The position numbers and the translations under genes are program-made. Positions 24,234-32,559 of a stretch of 64,000 nucleotides of DNA are shown here, one piece after another. The DNA lies in assembly GCA_934718065.1 (NCBI GenBank), contig CAKUZR010000006.1:1-64000 (forward strand), read 5' to 3'. The notes beneath the pieces were generated by a model. That model was not told where the DNA came from, made no database searches, and saw only the letters and a program-made list of their open reading frames with translations. The stretch's first letter is position 1; every line of letters starts with the position of its first letter. This DNA comes from an uncultured Treponema sp. GTDB lineage: Bacteria; Spirochaetota; Spirochaetia; Treponematales; Treponemataceae.

Positions 24234-25976
24234 ATGTTGATCAACGGTTCTCAGATTGTTATTGAATGTCTTATTGAGCAAGGCGTGGATACGGTTTTCG
24301 GTTATCCGGGAGGCTGTATTCTTAATATTTATGACGAGCTTTACAAGAATTCTGACCGTATTAAACATATTTTAACAGCGCACGAGCAGGGCGCAAGCCA
24401 CGCTGCTGACGGATATGCACGCGCTACTGGAAAAGTCGGTGTCTGCATGGCTACTTCCGGTCCTGGCGCGACAAACCTTGTTACTGGAATTGCCACAGCC
24501 TATATGGATTCTGTTCCGGTTGTAGCAATTACCTGCAACGTTGGAAAGGCTTTGCTTGGCCGCGATTCTTTTCAGGAAATCGACATTACCGGCGTAACGT
24601 TGCCTATAACAAAGCATAATTTTCTTGTTAAAGACATAAAGGACTTGGCTCAGACAATCCGCGAGGCGTTTCTGATTGCAAAGTCCGGCCGGCCTGGTCC
24701 GGTTCTTATTGATATTTTGAAGGATGTTACCGCCTTGAATGTGCAGTATGAATTTGAGCCTTCAAAAGACCCGGATTCTCTTGCAAGGGCTTCGCTGAAC
24801 GCTTCAAGCTTTAAGCGCGCGGTTACAGTTCCATCTCCTGTTGAATCAGATATAAAGAAAGCCGCTGAAATAATCAATGCCGCGGAACGGCCGATAATTT
24901 ATGCTGGCGGCGGAGTTAAAATTTCCGGCGCGGAGGAGGAGCTTCTTCAGTTTGCGGAGAAAGCTTCCATTCCTGTAAGCGAGTCTCTGATGGGGCGGGA
25001 TGTTTTCCCTTCAGCGCATCCGCTTTGCACTTGGATGGTCGGAATGCACGGAACTTACGCGAGCAATATGGGAATCACCGAGGCGGACTTGGTTATTGCG
25101 ATTGGCGCGCGTTTTTCAGACCGCGTTTATGGCGATGCCTCTCAGTTTGCTAAGCGGGCTAAAATTCTTCATATTGATATTGACCCTGCTGAAATCAACA
25201 AAAATATCAATACGGACGCAAGCATTGTTGGCGATGTGAAGGAAGTTCTTTCAAAGCTGATTCATCTTGTGAACAAAAACGAGCACAAGGACTGGATTTC
25301 ACAGATTAATGAATGGAAGAAAACTTATCCTTCGTGCTATGACAAAAATCCGAAAGATTCTATAAATCCGAAATTTATCTGCGAGCATATCCACGAAGTT
25401 GTGGGCGACGACTGCTTTATTACTACGGAGGTCGGCCAGCATCAGATGTGGACGGCTCAGTTCTATCCGTTTGGAAAAAAACGCCGCTTTGTAACTTCCG
25501 GCGGTCTTGGAACAATGGGCTACGGAACTGGCGCGGCGATAGGAATTTCTCTTTCAAAGACTGGAAGCCGGGTTGTGCATATTGCTGGCGACGGCTCTTT
25601 CCGCATGAACTGCAACGAGCTTGCCACAATCGCGCACTACAATCTTCCTATTGTGATTGTTGTTGAAAACAATAATGCGCTTGGAAATGTCCGTATGTGG
25701 CAGAGACTTTTCTATGGAAAGCGTTTCAGCCAGACGACTTTGGATTTCGGGCCGGACTGGGTAAAACTTGCCGACGCTTACGGAATCAAAGGCTACAAAG
25801 CAACGAACGCAAAGGAATTCGCAAAAGTTTTTGATGAAGCCTTTAAGTCCGGGAAAGCCGCTGTTATTGACGCAAGGGTTGACAAGGATGAAATGGTTCT
25901 GCCGATGGTTCCTGGCGGAAAGCCAATCTACAATATGATTCTGGAGCTGTCGAAGGAAGTTATGTCTAACGACTAA
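24234..25976 (+). CDS. ilvB: Acetolactate synthase large subunit
   Basis: A 580-residue thiamine diphosphate enzyme that joins two pyruvates to acetolactate (or pyruvate plus 2-oxobutyrate), the first common step of valine, leucine and isoleucine synthesis. N-terminal TPP-binding domain with the catalytic Glu region H-E-Q-G-A-S-H-A-A-D-G-Y-A-R; a central FAD/transhydrogenase-like domain; C-terminal TPP domain with G-D-G-S-F-R-M-N-C-N-E-L, ending in the Mg-binding N-N site. Length is normal. AAGGAAA precedes ATG. No small subunit gene (ilvN) follows; the next gene is a DtxR-type regulator. Confidence 0.93.
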   Translation: MLINGSQIVIECLIEQGVDTVFGYPGGCILNIYDELYKNSDRIKHILTAHEQGASHAADGYARATGKVGVCMATSGPGATNLVTGIATAYMDSVPVVAITCNVGKALLGRDSFQEIDITGVTLPITKHNFLVKDIKDLAQTIREAFLIAKSGRPGPVLIDILKDVTALNVQYEFEPSKDPDSLARASLNASSFKRAVTVPSPVESDIKKAAEIINAAERPIIYAGGGVKISGAEEELLQFAEKASIPVSESLMGRDVFPSAHPLCTWMVGMHGTYASNMGITEADLVIAIGARFSDRVYGDASQFAKRAKILHIDIDPAEINKNINTDASIVGDVKEVLSKLIHLVNKNEHKDWISQINEWKKTYPSCYDKNPKDSINPKFICEHIHEVVGDDCFITTEVGQHQMWTAQFYPFGKKRRFVTSGGLGTMGYGTGAAIGISLSKTGSRVVHIAGDGSFRMNCNELATIAHYNLPIVIVVENNNALGNVRMWQRLFYGKRFSQTTLDFGPDWVKLADAYGIKGYKATNAKEFAKVFDEAFKSGKAAVIDARVDKDEMVLPMVPGGKPIYNMILELSKEVMSND

Positions 25977-25981
25977 AACTA

Positions 25982-26015
25982 TCGTACATCACATTTTTGT
26001 GTTATACTTGTACGA
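25982..26015 (+). promoter_or_regulatory. Promoter with nested inverted repeat, likely operator
   Basis: TCGTACA (25982-25988) and TGTACGA (26009-26015) are perfect inverted arms; inside lies CACA-TTTT-TGTG (25990-26001). An extended -10, TG-T-TATACT (26000-26008), sits between the arms. The layout suits autoregulation by the DtxR-family protein encoded just downstream. Confidence 0.55.
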
Positions 26016-26040
26016 AATAAAAAATTACAGGAGCATAGTG

Positions 26041-26403
26041 ATGTACGAGTCTGGCGAAGATTATCTTGAGGCGATTCTTATGATTTGGCAGGAAAAAAAT
26101 GAATGTCATTCAGTTGATGTCGCCCATAAATTGAATGTTTCAAAGCCGAGTGTAAGCCGCGCGATGGGAATTTTAAAGGAAGACGGCTATATTTTTGTTG
26201 ATGAGAACCAGCATATCAACTTTACGGAAAAGGGAATGGCGAAAGCCCAGGATGTTTACGACAGACACCAGCTTCTTACAAAATTCCTGATGAAAATCAC
26301 CGGGCTGGAGGAAGAGCAGGCTGAGCAGAACGCTTGCCGTGTTGAGCATGTTATTGATTCAGATGTTGTCCGCGGCATAAAAAACTGGATGAAGAACAAC
26401 TGA
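26041..26403 (+). CDS. DtxR/TroR-family metal-dependent repressor
   Basis: A 120-residue winged-helix regulator of the DtxR/MntR/TroR type. The opening S-G-E-D-Y-L-E-A-I-L is the family's first metal-ligand helix. The recognition helix region is K-P-S-V-S-R-A-M-G-I-L, and the dimerisation part holds R-H-Q-L-L-T and N-A-C-R-V-E-H, whose Glu and His are the usual metal ligands. It lacks the C-terminal SH3/FeoA domain, as TroR and MntR do. ATG 26041 follows ACAGGAG; the upstream TTG at 25999 lies inside the putative operator. The next gene, a transporter, starts eight bases after the stop, suggesting one transcript. Confidence 0.85.
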   Translation: MYESGEDYLEAILMIWQEKNECHSVDVAHKLNVSKPSVSRAMGILKEDGYIFVDENQHINFTEKGMAKAQDVYDRHQLLTKFLMKITGLEEEQAEQNACRVEHVIDSDVVRGIKNWMKNN

Positions 26404-26411
26404 CCGCTTTG

Positions 26412-28376
26412 ATGAAGAATTTTCTGCGTTATTTAAGAGCACGTCCTCTTGCGCTTGCGAGCGTTGTTTTTCTTGCGGCTGTTTACTTTGTGATGATTTT
26501 TGCGGAATTTTTTGCTCCGTATTCTGCAACGCGGACTTATGAAAACAATACTTTTCATCCGGCGAATATCCAGATTTCCGGAAAAGGGCTGAAAGTCCGG
26601 GAGTTCCGCGCGGTAAACAAGGCCACCTGGGATTATGTGCGCGTGAAGGACGAGGAATGTATTCACAGGTTGAAATTTTTTGTGAAAGGCGAGCCGTACA
26701 GGCTTCTGGGAATAATTCCCTGCCGGACTCACCTTTTTGGCTCTGATTCTGATTATCCGGCTTATCTTCTGGGCGCGGACAATCTTGGGCGCGATCTTTT
26801 CAGCAGAATTGTGTATGGAAGCCGGATTTCGCTTACAATCGGTTTTGTGGCGACTGCAATTTCTCTTTTTCTTGCGATTGTTCTGGGCGGATTTTCAGGC
26901 TATTTTGGAAGCGTTACGGACTGGGCGATAATGCGTTTTGCTGAATTTTTCATGCTTATTCCGTCGCTGTATTTCATTCTTTTTCTGCGTTCGCTGCTGA
27001 ATTCAAAAATGGATTCCGGAATGTCATACATGGTGATTACGCTGATTCTGGCTCTTGTTGGCTGGCCGGGAAGCGCGCGCACAATCCGCGGAATGGTTCA
27101 TTCAATAAAGCGGGAAGAATTTGTTGTGGACGCTCAGCTTGAAGGAATTCCAGGTTTTGTGGTGATTTTCAGGCATATAATTCCGCAGATTTCAAGCCTT
27201 CTGATTGTAAGCACCGCGCTTTCTGTTCCTGGATTTATAATGAGCGAGACGACTCTTTCGTATCTTGGGCTTGGAATAAGCGATCCTGCCGTAAGCTGGG
27301 GCTCGCTGATAAACCGGGATATTTCAACGCTTTCAAATTTGCGCAATTTTCCATGGCTTTTGTGGCCGGTTCTTATGCTTCTTCTGGTGACTTTGGGATT
27401 CAATTTTCTGGGCGATGCGCTCCGGGATTTTTTTGATCCGTACAATATTGTATTTAAAAGGAAAAATCCTGCAAAGCTGAAAAATTCCGGCGGCGTTTCC
27501 GGCGGTTCTGCCTGCGCGCATGAAAATTCCTTGCTTTCTGTTGAAAATCTGAGCGTTTCATTTTTAATGCTCCGCGGAACCAAAAAAACTTTGTTCCAGG
27601 CGGTGAAAAACGTTTCCTTCTATATAAATAAAGGTGAAATTCTTGGGCTTGTGGGCGAGTCAGGCTCGGGAAAATCTGTTTCAACCACGGCGATTCCAGG
27701 GCTTCTTCCTGGAAATGCGGAAATGTCCGGGCATATATATTTTAAAGGCGAAGATTTGACTCTTCTTGGACAGAAAGAAATGCGGAAATACCGTGGACAG
27801 AAAATCGCGCTTATTTTCCAGGAGCCGGGAAGAAGTTTCGATCCGCTTCAGAATATTGGAAATGTGTTTTTTGAAACATTCAGGGTTTCCGAGCCGGGAA
27901 TTTCAAGGGAAGATTCTGACAGAAAGGCGGCGGCTCTCCTGACCGAGGTGGGGCTCCCCGATTCTTCCGGGCGTCTGAAGGCTTTTCCGCACCAGTTTTC
28001 AGGCGGCCAGCTGCAAAGAATAGGAATTGCGCTGGCTCTTGCGCAGAACTGCGAGCTTTTGATTGCGGACGAGCCTACAACTGCCCTTGACGTTACAATC
28101 CAGGCGCAGATTGTTTCTCTTCTTCTTCGGCTGAAAAAGGAACGCGGGCTTTCGATTATTTTTATAAGCCACGACATAAATCTTGTGGCGCAGATAAGCG
28201 ACAGAATTTGCGTTATGTATCATGGAACTGTTGTTGAAACTGGAGCCGCCCGGCAGATTATGGAAGCCCCGGCTCATCCGTATACAAAAGCGCTGATTTC
28301 CGCTTTGCCGAAATTCGGCGAGCATTACACAGGCGGAAAAATGGTTTCAATTTCAAAAGAGGCGAAATTTGACTGA
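26412..28376 (+). CDS. Fused peptide/nickel-type ABC permease and ATPase (DppC-DppD)
   Basis: A 654-residue fusion. Residues ~1-345 form a DppC/OppC-type permease with six membrane segments, the G-A-D-N-L-G-R-D-L-F-S-R-I motif and the cytoplasmic coupling loop in D-A-Q-L-E-G. An enlarged extracytoplasmic loop follows the first membrane segment. After a Gly/Ser-rich linker, ~365-654 form a DppD-type ATPase: Walker A G-E-S-G-S-G-K-S, signature F-S-G-G-Q-L-Q-R, Walker B L-L-I-A-D-E-P-T-T-A-L-D and the switch His in S-H-D-I-N-L. It would import peptides or metal complexes together with 28369, 30709 and 32560. The normal arrangement is two separate genes. Confidence 0.88.
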   Translation: MKNFLRYLRARPLALASVVFLAAVYFVMIFAEFFAPYSATRTYENNTFHPANIQISGKGLKVREFRAVNKATWDYVRVKDEECIHRLKFFVKGEPYRLLGIIPCRTHLFGSDSDYPAYLLGADNLGRDLFSRIVYGSRISLTIGFVATAISLFLAIVLGGFSGYFGSVTDWAIMRFAEFFMLIPSLYFILFLRSLLNSKMDSGMSYMVITLILALVGWPGSARTIRGMVHSIKREEFVVDAQLEGIPGFVVIFRHIIPQISSLLIVSTALSVPGFIMSETTLSYLGLGISDPAVSWGSLINRDISTLSNLRNFPWLLWPVLMLLLVTLGFNFLGDALRDFFDPYNIVFKRKNPAKLKNSGGVSGGSACAHENSLLSVENLSVSFLMLRGTKKTLFQAVKNVSFYINKGEILGLVGESGSGKSVSTTAIPGLLPGNAEMSGHIYFKGEDLTLLGQKEMRKYRGQKIALIFQEPGRSFDPLQNIGNVFFETFRVSEPGISREDSDRKAAALLTEVGLPDSSGRLKAFPHQFSGGQLQRIGIALALAQNCELLIADEPTTALDVTIQAQIVSLLLRLKKERGLSIIFISHDINLVAQISDRICVMYHGTVVETGAARQIMEAPAHPYTKALISALPKFGEHYTGGKMVSISKEAKFD

Positions 28377-29349
28377 AGAAACGAATTCCTACAAAAAAAA
28401 CAAAGAAATTGCGCTGAAAGTTTCCGGGCTCACAAAGCAGTTCAACCTTGAGGCAGGATTTTTTGCAAAAAACAAGAAAACTGTCTATGCCGTGAACGAT
28501 GTTTCCTTTGAAATTCCGGCTGGCTCAACCTACGGAATTGTGGGCGAGTCCGGCTGCGGAAAGACCACGACCGCAAGGCTTGTTGTGCAGATGTACAGGC
28601 AGACTTCCGGGAAAATCGAATTTTTCGGGCGCGATGTTTCTTCAATGGACAAAAAAGAGCTGAAAAGCTACCGTGAAAAAGTGAAATATATTTTTCAGGA
28701 CCCGGCGAAATCCTTGAACCCGCGGATGTCTGTCTACGAAATTCTTGTTTCTGCGCTCCGTTATTCGTCTTTGTGGCGCGGAAAGGAAAATGCACGCGCG
28801 CTTGCGGAGGAGATTATTCAGGAAGTCGGGCTTTCCGCGGATGATTTGAAGCGTCGTCCGGCTGAATTTTCGGGCGGCCAGCGGCAGAGAATTTCTATCG
28901 CCCGCGGCTTGATTATGAATCCTGAGCTTCTGGTCTGCGATGAAGTTGTTTCAGCCCTGGATGTTTCGATTCAAGGCCAGATTATAAATCTTCTGCTTGA
29001 TTTGCGCCAAAAAAGAAATCTGAGCTTTATTTTTATTACCCATGATTTGAAAGTTGCCTCGTATTTTTGCGACAGAATCGGCGTTATGTTCCGCGGAGTT
29101 ATTGTCGAGGAAGGCGACGCGCGGACTTTGTACAAAGATGCGCTTCATCCGTACACAAAACTGCTTTTTGAGGGAGCGTCCGGAAATCTTTCAAGCTCGA
29201 ATGTTGAAGTGAAAACCACTCTTGAAAAGGAAATCTGCTGCCCGTTCGCCTACAGATGTCCAAAAGCCACTGAAAAGTGCCGCAATGAATTTCCGGAGCT
29301 GAAGACGCTTCCTTCCGGCCATAAAATCCGCTGTTTTTTAATAGACTGA
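28369..29349 (+). CDS. Peptide/nickel-type ABC ATPase DppF
   Basis: A 326-residue second ATPase of the family-5 importer. Walker A G-E-S-G-C-G-K-T-T (~62), Q-loop F-Q-D-P-A-K-S-L-N-P-R-M, signature F-S-G-G-Q-R-Q-R, Walker B L-L-V-C-D-E-V-V-S-A-L-D (Val where DppF usually has Pro), and a C-terminal oligopeptide-transporter extension with the cysteine cluster C-C-P-F-A-Y-R-C-P and later Cys residues, a known feature of this subfamily. TTG 28369 is used; it overlaps the preceding gene by eight bases and follows AAGAGG. Confidence 0.88.
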   Translation: MTEETNSYKKNKEIALKVSGLTKQFNLEAGFFAKNKKTVYAVNDVSFEIPAGSTYGIVGESGCGKTTTARLVVQMYRQTSGKIEFFGRDVSSMDKKELKSYREKVKYIFQDPAKSLNPRMSVYEILVSALRYSSLWRGKENARALAEEIIQEVGLSADDLKRRPAEFSGGQRQRISIARGLIMNPELLVCDEVVSALDVSIQGQIINLLLDLRQKRNLSFIFITHDLKVASYFCDRIGVMFRGVIVEEGDARTLYKDALHPYTKLLFEGASGNLSSSNVEVKTTLEKEICCPFAYRCPKATEKCRNEFPELKTLPSGHKIRCFLID

Positions 29350-29388
29350 CTGAATGTCGAGTTTTTTTGGAAAAAATGAATTAAAAAT

Positions 29389-29417
29389 TTGACATCCTGG
29401 CTTTTTGCCCTTAAAAT
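29389..29417 (+). promoter_or_regulatory. Strong sigma-70 type promoter of the sugar ATPase gene
   Basis: Consensus TTGACA (29389-29394), exactly 17 bases, TAAAAT (29412-29417). The leader runs about 56 nt to ATG 29481, with ribosome site TAGGAGG. Confidence 0.8.
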
Positions 29418-29480
29418 AAAACCATAATATAACCCGAATGGCAGGCCGATGGTTTGCTGAATTAGGAGGCCACGCAAATA

Positions 29481-30602
29481 ATGGCAAAAGTAGAACTTAA
29501 AGGTATCGCAAAAGTTTATGACGGCGGTGTACGCGCTGTAGACAATGCGAATATCACAATTGAAGACAAGGAATTCTGCGTATTCGTAGGACCTTCTGGA
29601 TGTGGAAAGTCAACAACTCTCCGCATGATTGCCGGTTTGGAAGAAATTTCTGAAGGAAAGCTTCTTATCGACGGCGTTGAAATGAACGATGTTCCGCCGA
29701 AGGACCGCGATATTGCGATGGTATTCCAGAACTATGCGCTTTATCCGCACATGACTGTTTATGACAACATGGCTTTTGGTCTTAAGCTCCGCAAGGTTGA
29801 CAAGGCTGAAATCGACCGCAAGGTTAAGGAAGCCGCAAGACAGCTTGGTCTTACTGAATATCTTCAGAGAAAACCGAAGGCTCTTTCCGGCGGTCAGCGT
29901 CAGCGTGTTGCTGTAGGACGTGCTATTGTCCGCGAGCCAAAAGTATTCTTGTTCGACGAACCGCTTTCAAACCTTGATGCTAAGCTTCGTGTAACAATGC
30001 GTGCTGAAATCGCTGCTCTTCACAACACACAGCAGAAGACAATGATTTACGTAACACACGACCAGACTGAAGCTATGACTCTTGGTACAAAAATCGTTGT
30101 AATGAAAGACGGTCATGTTCAGCAGATTGGTGCTCCGTTGTATTTGTACAACAACCCGATCAACAAATTCGTTGCAGGATTTATTGGAACTCCACCGATG
30201 AACTTTATGACAGTAAAAGTTCTTGAGCGTTCTGGAAAGATTGTCTGTGATGAAGGTTCATTTGAAATCACTCCGACAGAAGCGCAGACTGCCTGCCTTA
30301 AAGATTATATCGGCAAGGAAGTTTCTTTCGGTATTCGTCCGGAAGACTTGCAGTATTCAGCGCAGCCGGTTGGAAAAGACAATATGCAGATGAAGATTGT
30401 TAACAAGGAGCCACTTGGCGCGGAAACACATCTGTATCTTGTTTCTAACAAAGGCCAGCAGGTTATTGCGAAAACAACAGCAAATGCTGATTTCCGTCTT
30501 GGCGACACAATCAACGTTGTTCCGAACATGGAAAAGGCAAAATTCTTTGCTATGGAAGAAGGCGAAAAGAATATCTGCGATGTAGTTGAAGTTAAATGGT
30601 AA
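29481..30602 (+). CDS. ugpC: UgpC/MsmK-type sugar ABC ATPase
   Basis: A 373-residue ATPase of the MalK/UgpC/MsmK group that energises sugar importers. Walker A G-P-S-G-C-G-K-S-T-T (~37), M-V-F-Q-N-Y-A-L-Y-P-H Q-loop region, signature L-S-G-G-Q-R-Q-R, Walker B V-F-L-F-D-E-P-L-S-N-L-D, switch T-H-D-Q-T-E-A-M, then a C-terminal TOBE/MalK regulatory domain. Codon use is more selective than in neighbouring genes and the promoter is near consensus, suggesting high expression. It stands alone between halves of a peptide transporter. The MalEFG genes at 57.9-61.7 kb have no ATPase of their own, so this protein probably serves them and perhaps other sugar permeases. Confidence 0.92.
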   Translation: MAKVELKGIAKVYDGGVRAVDNANITIEDKEFCVFVGPSGCGKSTTLRMIAGLEEISEGKLLIDGVEMNDVPPKDRDIAMVFQNYALYPHMTVYDNMAFGLKLRKVDKAEIDRKVKEAARQLGLTEYLQRKPKALSGGQRQRVAVGRAIVREPKVFLFDEPLSNLDAKLRVTMRAEIAALHNTQQKTMIYVTHDQTEAMTLGTKIVVMKDGHVQQIGAPLYLYNNPINKFVAGFIGTPPMNFMTVKVLERSGKIVCDEGSFEITPTEAQTACLKDYIGKEVSFGIRPEDLQYSAQPVGKDNMQMKIVNKEPLGAETHLYLVSNKGQQVIAKTTANADFRLGDTINVVPNMEKAKFFAMEEGEKNICDVVEVKW

Positions 30603-30636
30603 GCTAATCATCCAGGTGATTTTTGATTTCCTTTTG

Positions 30637-30684
30637 AAGCGTCTTTTGTTGGATTTTATTTCAATGAAAGACGCTTTTATTTTG
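30637..30684 (+). terminator. Terminator after the sugar ATPase gene
   Basis: A perfect 10-bp stem, AAGCGTCTTT (30637-30646) with AAAGACGCTT (30667-30676), 20-nt loop, followed by TTATTTTG. Confidence 0.8.
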
Positions 30685-30696
30685 TCCGCAATGTTG

Positions 30697-30702
30697 TAAA
30701 AT
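30697..30702 (+). promoter_or_regulatory. -10 box six bases before a start codon
   Basis: TAAAAT at 30697-30702, then ATCAGT, then ATG 30709. There is no ribosome site and almost no room for a leader, so a leaderless message is likely. No good -35 was seen. Confidence 0.45.
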
Positions 30703-30708
30703 ATCAGT

Positions 30709-32532
30709 ATGAAAAGAAAAATCTTGGCAGTTGTTTTTATTCTTGGCGTTTTTGTTTTTTCCGCGTGCAGAAAAACTCGGGAGATGACTCTTGCGGAAAT
30801 CGAGGAGCTTACAAAAAATGGAAATTCTGCGCTTCTTGAAAAAACTGTGAGCAAACCGTGGAAGGCGCAGGCGAATCGGCCTGGAAAGCTGGGCGGAACC
30901 TGGAATGACGCGATTTTTTCTGACCCGAAAACGTTCAACCAGCTTATTGGCGAGCGTGACGGCGAAAGCAGCTCAATAATAAGTGAAATGCTGGATTATC
31001 TTGTTGACTACGATGCTTTTCTTAGGGAATGGAAGCCGCATCTTGCGTTTTTTGAGGTTGAAACTGATGAAAAAAAAGGCACTTTGACGGTTCATTACAC
31101 TTTGCGGAATGAAATTTACTGGACTTATTATAACAGCGACAAGAAAATTCCTGTTACGAGCGACGATTTTGTGTTCTGGTACAACGAGATTGCCGGGGAC
31201 GAGGCTTTTGCCAGCTCCGGATACGGCCAGCAGTGGTGCAAAATGCCTGACGGAACAGAAAAACGCATTGAATGTGTAAAAATTGATGAAAAGCGGTTTG
31301 ATTTTGTGTTTCCGCGGATTGTCGCAGATCCTCTTCTGGCTACAAATATGAGCCTTTGCCCAAGTTTTATTTATAAAAAGGCGAAGGATGAAGGCGGCGT
31401 TGAGGCTGTGAAAAATCTTTTTTCCGCGGACTGCGATCCTCTTTCAATTCCAAGCTGCGGAAAATGGTATCTTGTTGAGTACACTCCGGCTCAGCGGCTG
31501 GTTTTTAAGCGGAATCCGAATTACTGGGAAAAGGATGAGAACGGAATTTCAATTCCATACTATGAAACAAAAATCTGCCAGATTGTTGGCGATATGAACA
31601 CAAACTATCTTCTTTTTAAAGAAGGAAAAACTGAAGTTTTCAGTCCGCGGCCGGAAGAAGTTTCCGATGTTGTGGAAAACCAGAAGGACGGCTACACGGT
31701 TTTTAATGCTGAAGGTTCAATGGGCGCGCAGCTTTGGAGCTTCAACCAGAATCCTAGGAATTCAGACTCGCTTTTTTATTCCTGGTTTACGAACAAAAAA
31801 TTCCGCCAGGCGATGAGCTGTCTTCTGAACCGGGACAGGATTATAAATCAGACTTACCGCGGTCTTGCCGAGCCGAAATACGATTTTTTCCCGGATGCGA
31901 ATCCTTTTTACAATCCGGATATAACTTTGCAGTACCGTTATTCTCCGGAGCGCGCTGAAAAACTGCTTTCTGACATTGGTTTTTTCCGCGATTCGGCGGG
32001 AACTATGCGGGATTCAGCAGGAAATAAAATTGAATTTGACCTGACAATCGCTTCTTCAAATTCAGTTGTGAATGATATTGCGATGATTATTTCGGATGAA
32101 TGTTCAAAAATCGGGATAAAAGTGAATATCCGGCAGACAGATTTTCAGAAAATGGTCGAAATGCTGACTTCAACTTATGACTGGCAGTCTCTGATAATCG
32201 GGCTTGGCGCGAATATGTTTCCTTCGCAGGGAAGCAACGTCTGGCCTTCAGGAGGAAATCTTCATCTTTGGAATCCGCTCCAGAAAACTCCGGCCACAGA
32301 ATGGGAAGCTAGAATTGACTATCTTTACAACGAAGGCTGCTACACAAACAACAGGGCTTCGGCGGAAAAAATCTGGGATGAATACCAGCGGCTGATTCTG
32401 GAGGAATGTCCTGTGGTTTATCTTTTGCGCAGCAGAAGCTTTTTTGCAATCAGAAACAAATGGAATCTTGAAAACGTTTATTACGACAATAAAAACGGCG
32501 CGGTTTATGATTTTGTATATCTGAAAAACTGA
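30709..32532 (+). CDS. Family-5 extracellular solute-binding lipoprotein
   Basis: A 607-residue substrate-binding lipoprotein (M-K-R-K-I, lipobox V-F-S-A-C) of the SBP_bac_5 (peptide/nickel) family. Recognisable features: G-G-T-W-N near the mature N-terminus, S-D-P-K-T-F-N-Q, the V-T-S-D-D-F-V-F-W motif, and K-F-R-Q-A-M-S-C-L-L-N-R-D-R-I with the later Y-S-P-E-R-A-E-K-L-L segment. Longer than typical DppA and closer in size to YejA-type proteins. It should deliver peptide or a metal-peptide ligand to the permease at 32560 and the fusion at 26412. It is transcribed separately from those ATPases, after the sugar ATPase terminator. Confidence 0.9.
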   Translation: MKRKILAVVFILGVFVFSACRKTREMTLAEIEELTKNGNSALLEKTVSKPWKAQANRPGKLGGTWNDAIFSDPKTFNQLIGERDGESSSIISEMLDYLVDYDAFLREWKPHLAFFEVETDEKKGTLTVHYTLRNEIYWTYYNSDKKIPVTSDDFVFWYNEIAGDEAFASSGYGQQWCKMPDGTEKRIECVKIDEKRFDFVFPRIVADPLLATNMSLCPSFIYKKAKDEGGVEAVKNLFSADCDPLSIPSCGKWYLVEYTPAQRLVFKRNPNYWEKDENGISIPYYETKICQIVGDMNTNYLLFKEGKTEVFSPRPEEVSDVVENQKDGYTVFNAEGSMGAQLWSFNQNPRNSDSLFYSWFTNKKFRQAMSCLLNRDRIINQTYRGLAEPKYDFFPDANPFYNPDITLQYRYSPERAEKLLSDIGFFRDSAGTMRDSAGNKIEFDLTIASSNSVVNDIAMIISDECSKIGIKVNIRQTDFQKMVEMLTSTYDWQSLIIGLGANMFPSQGSNVWPSGGNLHLWNPLQKTPATEWEARIDYLYNEGCYTNNRASAEKIWDEYQRLILEECPVVYLLRSRSFFAIRNKWNLENVYYDNKNGAVYDFVYLKN

Positions 32533-32540
32533 AAGAGCTG

Positions 32541-32546
32541 TATAAT
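32541..32546 (+). promoter_or_regulatory. TATAAT box before the DppB-like gene
   Basis: Perfect TATAAT in the 27-base gap between 30709's stop and ATG 32560, 13 bases before the start. The -35 is not convincing. It may add transcription within the operon. Confidence 0.4.
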
Positions 32547-32559
32547 AGAAGAATTGAAA

